A DNA stretch of 64,000 nucleotides from Nocardia testacea NBRC 100365 (GTDB taxonomy: Bacteria > Actinomycetota > Actinomycetes > Mycobacteriales > Mycobacteriaceae): positions 1 through 64,000 of the forward strand of contig NZ_BAGJ01000158.1 in assembly GCF_000308775.1 (NCBI RefSeq). The letters are read 5' to 3'. A program made the translations under genes and the position numbers. The notes under the pieces are model-generated. The model saw only the letters and a list, made by a program, of their open reading frames with translations. It made no database searches and had not been told where the DNA came from. This document shows, piece by piece, positions 63,401 through 64,000 of the stretch. How positions within the stretch are numbered: position 1 is the first letter of the stretch; each line of letters begins with the position of its first letter.

Positions 63401-64000
63401 TGCCGCTGCCACAGCGTGTAGTCGGCGTACTGCACCGCCAACGGCGCCCAGCCCGGCAACTCGCCCTGGACACGCGCCGCGTACGCGGTCATCACGTCCC
63501 GGGCCAGCGGCGCCAGCGAGAACCCGTCACCGGCGATGTGGTGCAGTACCACAACCAGGACGAATTCCCGGGGTGAGACGGCGAAGAGACGGACCCGCAC
63601 CGGCACGGCGGCGGCCACGTCGAAACCGGTCGTCGCGAACTCGACGATCTTTGCCGTCACATCCTCCGCGGACACCTGCTCCGGCTCCAGCACCGGCAGC
63701 GCCCGGTCGGCCGGCAGGATCTCCTGCACCGGCCGGCCACCCTGCTCCGGGTACCGGGTCCGCAGCGATTCGTGGCGGGCCACCACATCGCCGAGCGCCG
63801 CGCGCAGGGCCGCCACCTCGAGATCACCGCTGAGGCGGATCGCCATCGGCAGGTTGTAGGCCGCCGAGGAGGTGTCGTACTGGTTCAGGAACCACATCCG
63901 CTGCTGTGCGTAGGACAGCGGCACCAGCTCGGGCCGCGGCCCGGCCACCAGCTCCGGCCGGGACCGGGCGCCGGACTCCTCCACCCGGAGGGCGAGGGCG
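50674..64000 (-). CDS. NRPS, upstream subunit (5' end outside window)
   Basis: At least 4,441 residues; the frame is open to the right edge, where the end of a carrier domain is visible (ALALRVEE), so the GTG near 63984 is not the start. Visible order, numbered from the edge: C (HHIAGDG near 153)-A-T (GGDSI, Ser about 1026)-E (HHLAVDG near 1220)-DCL-type C (HHIVLDG near 1712)-A-T (about 2574)-C (HHISSDG near 2770)-A-T (about 3651)-C (HHITADG near 3836), then a 270-residue adenylation-domain stump. Pocket codes by eye: DALLIGAIAK, DVWHFSLVDK, DVWSFALVHK. The second is a textbook serine code; the first resembles aromatic codes only weakly. The first module epimerises its residue. There is no thioesterase, so the chain must pass on, most simply to the A-T start of the downstream NRPS. 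No tailoring domain is seen. Confidence 0.95.
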   Translation of the reverse strand, partial: ALALRVEESGARSRPELVAGPRPELVPLSYAQQRMWFLNQYDTSSAAYNLPMAIRLSGDLEVAALRAALGDVVARHESLRTRYPEQGGRPVQEILPADRALPVLEPEQVSAEDVTAKIVEFATTGFDVAAAVPVRVRLFAVSPREFVLVVVLHHIAGDGFSLAPLARDVMTAYAARVQGELPGWAPLAVQYADYTLWQRQVLGTEDDPDAPMARQIAFWQNTLADLPDELVLPTDRPRPAVASLRGARVHGELDAELVRNLNALARARGASMFMVLHAGLAALLARLSGSEDIAIGTPIAGRGEQALDDLVGMFVNTLVLRTAVGSGETFADLVDRARRTDLDAFGNADVPFERLVDLLAPERSQARNPLFQVALSFQNQEAPTLDLAGLTVAGVEIADDVARFDLQFSLGENGSGGLDLVVNYATELFDEATASTMITWFQRLLSAVAADPDAVLGDLELFDPSERREVLSRTGGPAVSASTLPELLAAAVAVDPSAPAVVFEGARYSYGEFDQRSNRLAQVLIERCLGAEDLVAVAVPRSADSVLAEWAVTKSGAAFLPIDPTYPADRIAHMLSDSGAPVGITVSSVRADLPDSVDWLVLDELALDTYPADPITDADRVWPLTPANTAYVIYTSGSTGLPKGVVVSHAGLANFSAEQVERYRLDANTRALAFASPSFDASILELLLAVGSAGALVVVPTGTYGGAELGELISREGVTVGLITPSVLGSLDPADLAGMEVIIAGGEAISADLVAKWSTTPEGGVERRFHNAYGPTEATIATNISGVLHAGDRVTIGGPVRGMRTLVLDDRLNPVPEGVAGELYVGGIQLARGYHARAGLTAERFVADPYGEPGARLYRTGDVVRWRRDAAGDPAVEYVGRNDFQVKVRGFRIELGEIDAALTSHDTVDFAVTTGHKNAAGAVSLVSYVVATPGAAVDVTALTGYVAERLPDYMVPAAVMVIDRIPLTPAGKLDRKALPEPVFQARTAFRGPRTPVEQIIAEVFAEVLGVDRVGVDDSFFALGGDSIVSIQLVSRAKARGVVFTPRHVFEQRTVAGLAAVAESADADSVTRTLVELPGGGVGTMPLTPIVRFMAERPGSFGRFHQLITLDLPIGIDRETIAAVVGPVVDRHDMLRSRLYATDGDWIVETGAPGSVDVDALIDHTVFDGALTSAELSEVATAAVDSALDRLDPERGVVVRFVWLEPDTGERAGHLVVIVHHLAVDGVSWRVLVPDLVLSAVARSAGQVPELPAPVTSMRTWAHALEQNAHSAERLAELEYWRTVAGTADPLLTERPLDPTVDTAGVVAVHAVQVSPEVTQTLLTTVPALFHGGVNDGLLTALVLATAAWRARRAPGVALDDPLLIRLEGHGREEEIVPGADLSRTVGWFTALFPVRFEPAGIDIEAALAGEPELGAALKRVKEQLLAVPDKGVGYGLLRYMNSETAAEFPRNMPGQVNFNYLGRVGAGEISEEMHGFGWLPTADLAVDVGYDADMPAMALLDINAVVVGDTLTARIGYPSTLLSSDEAREFGDLWVAALEAVARHADSADAGGHTPSDFPLVTVSQPAVEEIEQRFPKRVADLWPLSSLQAGMLFHAQLAATSVDVYTAQAVLTLTGRVDAERLRAAAQALVDRYENLRTVFVTDRAGNSVQVVLEDVPVDWTEHDRSATGTAADLVDADRLRRFDLAEPRLIRFTLIKTGADTWQFVVSNHHIVLDGWSMPLLMQDLLTLYAVRADSSVLPAARSYRHFLDWVGRQDHPASLAAWAEALAGVSEPTLLSRPETGGGDAAHEIEALSGEYAFELDAAATARITALAAELGITPNTVLQVAWAILLGRITGRDDVLFGATVSGRPPQLAGVETMVGLFINTVPVRVRFDQDEPARELLTRTQGEQADLLDHHYVGLADIQGAAGMATLFDTLLVFESYPVDAAGIQAQATDIDGMAVTGLSAVDATHYPLSLIAALGSTLRIRAGYQLDMFDEADVRRIADRLVRVLTALTDAPDRRIGEIELLDSGERDQVLRGWNDTAHTVDTTATLASMFYAQGVRTPDAPALTFGTETLSYAEFTTRVNLLARWLIARGVGPESYVALGMRRSIDLVVGMYAVTVAGGAYVPLDPDHPAERTEYILATADPICVLTSGDDLPTDTAQVRIDRLDLGAYADTPVTDADRRAPLRASNTAYVIFTSGSTGRPKGVAVSHAAIVNRLVWMQAEYGLESTDVVLQKTPSTFDVSVWEFFWPLQIGARLVVAKPDGHRDPEYLAEVIDSEGVTVAHFVPSMLTVFVAALPADALRCGSLRLVFSSGEALAPKPAHRLRELTGTAVHNLYGPTEAAVDVTFHEVTDADAVVVPIGAPVFNTRVYVLDARLRPVPVGVAGELYLAGAQLARGYVARPDLSADRFVASPFDTGERMYRTGDVVRWNSAGELEYLGRSDFQVKLRGLRIELGEIETALTDIEEVGQAVVVMRSDARTGDQLVGYLVPEAGALLDIEEVREDLAARLPSYMTPAAFVVLDELPLGASGKLDRRALPAPVFEARVFRAPSTPIEEIVATTFAEVLGVERVGADDDFFALGGNSLSATRVAARLSAALDTDLAVRELFEASTVAALAARAETHSGAGRRIPLVPQPRPTQTLASGEIVERVPLSLAQQRMWFLNRFDPESAADNMPIAVRLSGLLDRQAMQIAIADVLARHESLRTYYPEVDGTPFQQVVPTAAVIPDLTPVDVSEADLFARVAEFLSAGFDVTTGVPFRVRLFEVDPTEHVLVLVVHHISSDGFSMGPLARDVITAYSARIEGGEPGWRPLEVQYADYALWQRQVLGSEDDPDSVIAAQLAYWSTALAGIPDQLDLPADRPRPAVASGRGSSLTFEIDDAVHADLVELARRHGVTFFMVVHAAFAVLLSRLSGESDIVVGTPVAGRGERALDDVIGMFVNTLALRTPIDSGAGFAELLENVRGSDVAAFGHADLPFERLVEVLNPVRSQARHPLFQVMLSLQNNNPQVKGELPGLAISGIESPIETAKFDLHLELAERIGPAEAAANIARGVTAKFIYATDLFDEATVAGFAERFTRLLHAVVADPAAPVGDLEVLAPAERAQVLTDWNATGHAVPTALLLDGFHRAVAEYPDRIALSSGGVEVTYAELATRVNRLARHLIAQGVGPESLVGLLVPRSLDLVVGMYAVVAAGGAYVPLDPAHPAERIRHILDTAAPVCVLSTTTDAAVLDADVPVFTLDTVDVGGYADTPVTDTDRLAPLRSGNTAYVIFTSGSTGRPKGVAVSHAAVANQIGWIVGEYDIARDDVVLFKTPATFDVSVWELFAPLTVGARMVIAEPDGHRDPRYLATVIAEQGVTVTSFVPSMLSVFAESAAAVPGAWSSLRMLFVAGEAFTGDVVAAVRRVSEVALYNLYGPTEFTVHATHAAVAGNVSGAVPIGGPVWNAQAYVLDARLRPVPAGVTGELYLAGAQLARGYVGRPDLSADRFVASPFGAGERMYRTGDVVRWTATGELVYVGRSDFQVKVRGQRIELGEIEAALTEHDTVARAVVVAKTDPSTGDRLVGYVVPAKDTVIDTEELRTRLTGRLPAYMVPTVIMVLDELPLNASGKLDRRALPEPVFEVRQFRAPSTPIEEIVAGIYAEVLEIDRVGADDDFFALGGNSLIATQVAARLGAALDTTVAVRALFEASTVSALAARVEQHAGTGERLALAAGPRPERLPLSLAQQRMWLINQFDPSSAAYNIPLAIRLTGALDVAAMQAAVIDVLERHESLRTRYPADSDGLPYQEILPAAQVLPGGLTVESADDPVARIGELMSTGFDATTEVPVRALLLGIGPDEHVLAFVAHHITADGASMAPLARDLVTAYLARVGGDAPGWSPLPVQYADYALWQRAVIGDETDGTSVAAGQLAYWQKQLDGVADDVELPLDRPRPAVPSMRGGITGFGVDAEIHRLLDEAARARGVTLFMVMHAAVAILLSRLTGANDIVVGTPVAGRGEQQLDGLVGMFVNTLALRTKVDPTMTFAELLDHARETDLSAFANGDIPFERVVEAVLPDRATAYNPLFDVALSFQNTEQATVDLPGLTVQALDQGALAAKFDLQIGIDPQRDADGGYGELYSVFNYATDLFDESTVQSFGRRFERILAAVAADPRIRVGDIDILDAAERERMAAPVQQAANTATSGTALPQTLRASVEDDPDGPAVVWGEEEISYQELDARSSRLARVLIARGHGPGSGLVVRLERGVEAAVATWAVLKAGAALVPADAVAAAAAAGLVVEAGITAGASPAAPGVDWLVLDDPATAAEVAEQSSRPVTYTHRLRPLSGSDPVCVTAGGRLVSYDELAGVVAEVHSVTELTYESRTFRYGGVDGPAAVVEIVAAGAAGASIVLVPEVSGEALGGEWVTHLWIDSAGLAALDPEPMEDLSALILEEAGRPDGQWTQVENVVDLTAVLD
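57389..57487. repeat. 99-base patch shared between two A domains, copy 2
   Basis: Partner of 46571-46669, in the serine-type A domain of the upstream NRPS, again within a stretch of atypical third-position use (about 56840-57500). Confidence 0.7.
61208..62588. repeat. 1.38-kb A-domain repeat, copy 2
   Basis: Partner of 42584-43964; covers most of the first visible A domain of the upstream NRPS. The pocket codes differ in one conservative position (DALLIGAIAK against DALLIGAVAK), so the two modules probably use the same amino acid. Confidence 0.85.

Noticed and set aside
63982..63984. GTG as start of the upstream NRPS
   Set aside because: The frame continues to the right edge and encodes the end of a carrier domain, so this codon is internal.
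26944..64000. Polyketide, cyclisation, methylation or reductase domains within the NRPSs
   Set aside because: Every condensation-type motif seen is HHxxxDG-like rather than DxxxxD, and no SAM-binding or ketoreductase motif was found between domains.

Overview
The window is GC-rich DNA with tightly packed genes and frequent GTG/TTG starts. A mycothiol-type DinB protein, a DyP-encapsulin pair, and an M23 peptidase / UvrD1-PcrA helicase / chorismate mutase / pgi block in the order known from mycobacteria all point to a mycolate-containing actinomycete, most likely Nocardia or a close relative. No rRNA, tRNA, CRISPR array, insertion sequence or phage gene was seen.

Layout. (1) 0-4.7 kb: conserved chromosomal genes: an M23 peptidase cut by the left edge, a small membrane protein, the PcrA/UvrD1 helicase and an intracellular chorismate mutase. 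(2) 4.7-9.3 kb: an aldehyde dehydrogenase, then a compact putative RiPP locus: a 38-residue precursor, a decayed second precursor copy, an RRE-fused ThiF/E1-like adenylating enzyme, and an RRE-fused M50 membrane protease. This locus lies between chorismate mutase and pgi. (3) 9.3-26.8 kb: housekeeping and stress genes: pgi, a WS/DGAT-like acyltransferase, aidB, a secreted lipase-type hydrolase, a PH-like membrane protein, encapsulin with its DyP peroxidase cargo, a cupin, folA-thyA, cobF, a DUF2630 protein, a flavin disulfide oxidoreductase, a frameshifted carboxylesterase, an Fpg/Nei glycosylase, a K+ channel and a DinB/maleylpyruvate-isomerase-like protein. (4) 26.9-64.0 kb: two giant NRPS genes on the minus strand. 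The first transcribed runs off the right edge. The second is complete at 7,809 residues and ends in a thioesterase.

NRPS reading. The visible part of the upstream protein is C-A-T-E-C(DCL)-A-T-C-A-T-C, followed by a C-terminal stump of an adenylation domain that has lost its P-loop and everything after the large N-terminal lobe. The downstream protein starts directly with A-T and continues (C-A-T)x4, C-A-T-E, C(DCL)-A-T-TE. The simplest reading is one assembly line with a module split between two proteins, the last C of the first feeding the first A-T of the second. Visible modules would install at least ten residues, two of them epimerised; only one A domain (a serine code) can be assigned with confidence. 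The genes carry long near-identical DNA repeats between modules, as expected from module duplication and gene conversion.

Convergent gene pairs at 0.76, 4.67 and 26.85 kb are separated by clear perfect-stem hairpins. Another perfect hairpin lies just after the first NRPS stop codon, in a 300-base gap before the second NRPS gene. All domain calls are by eye from motifs; no database search was possible.
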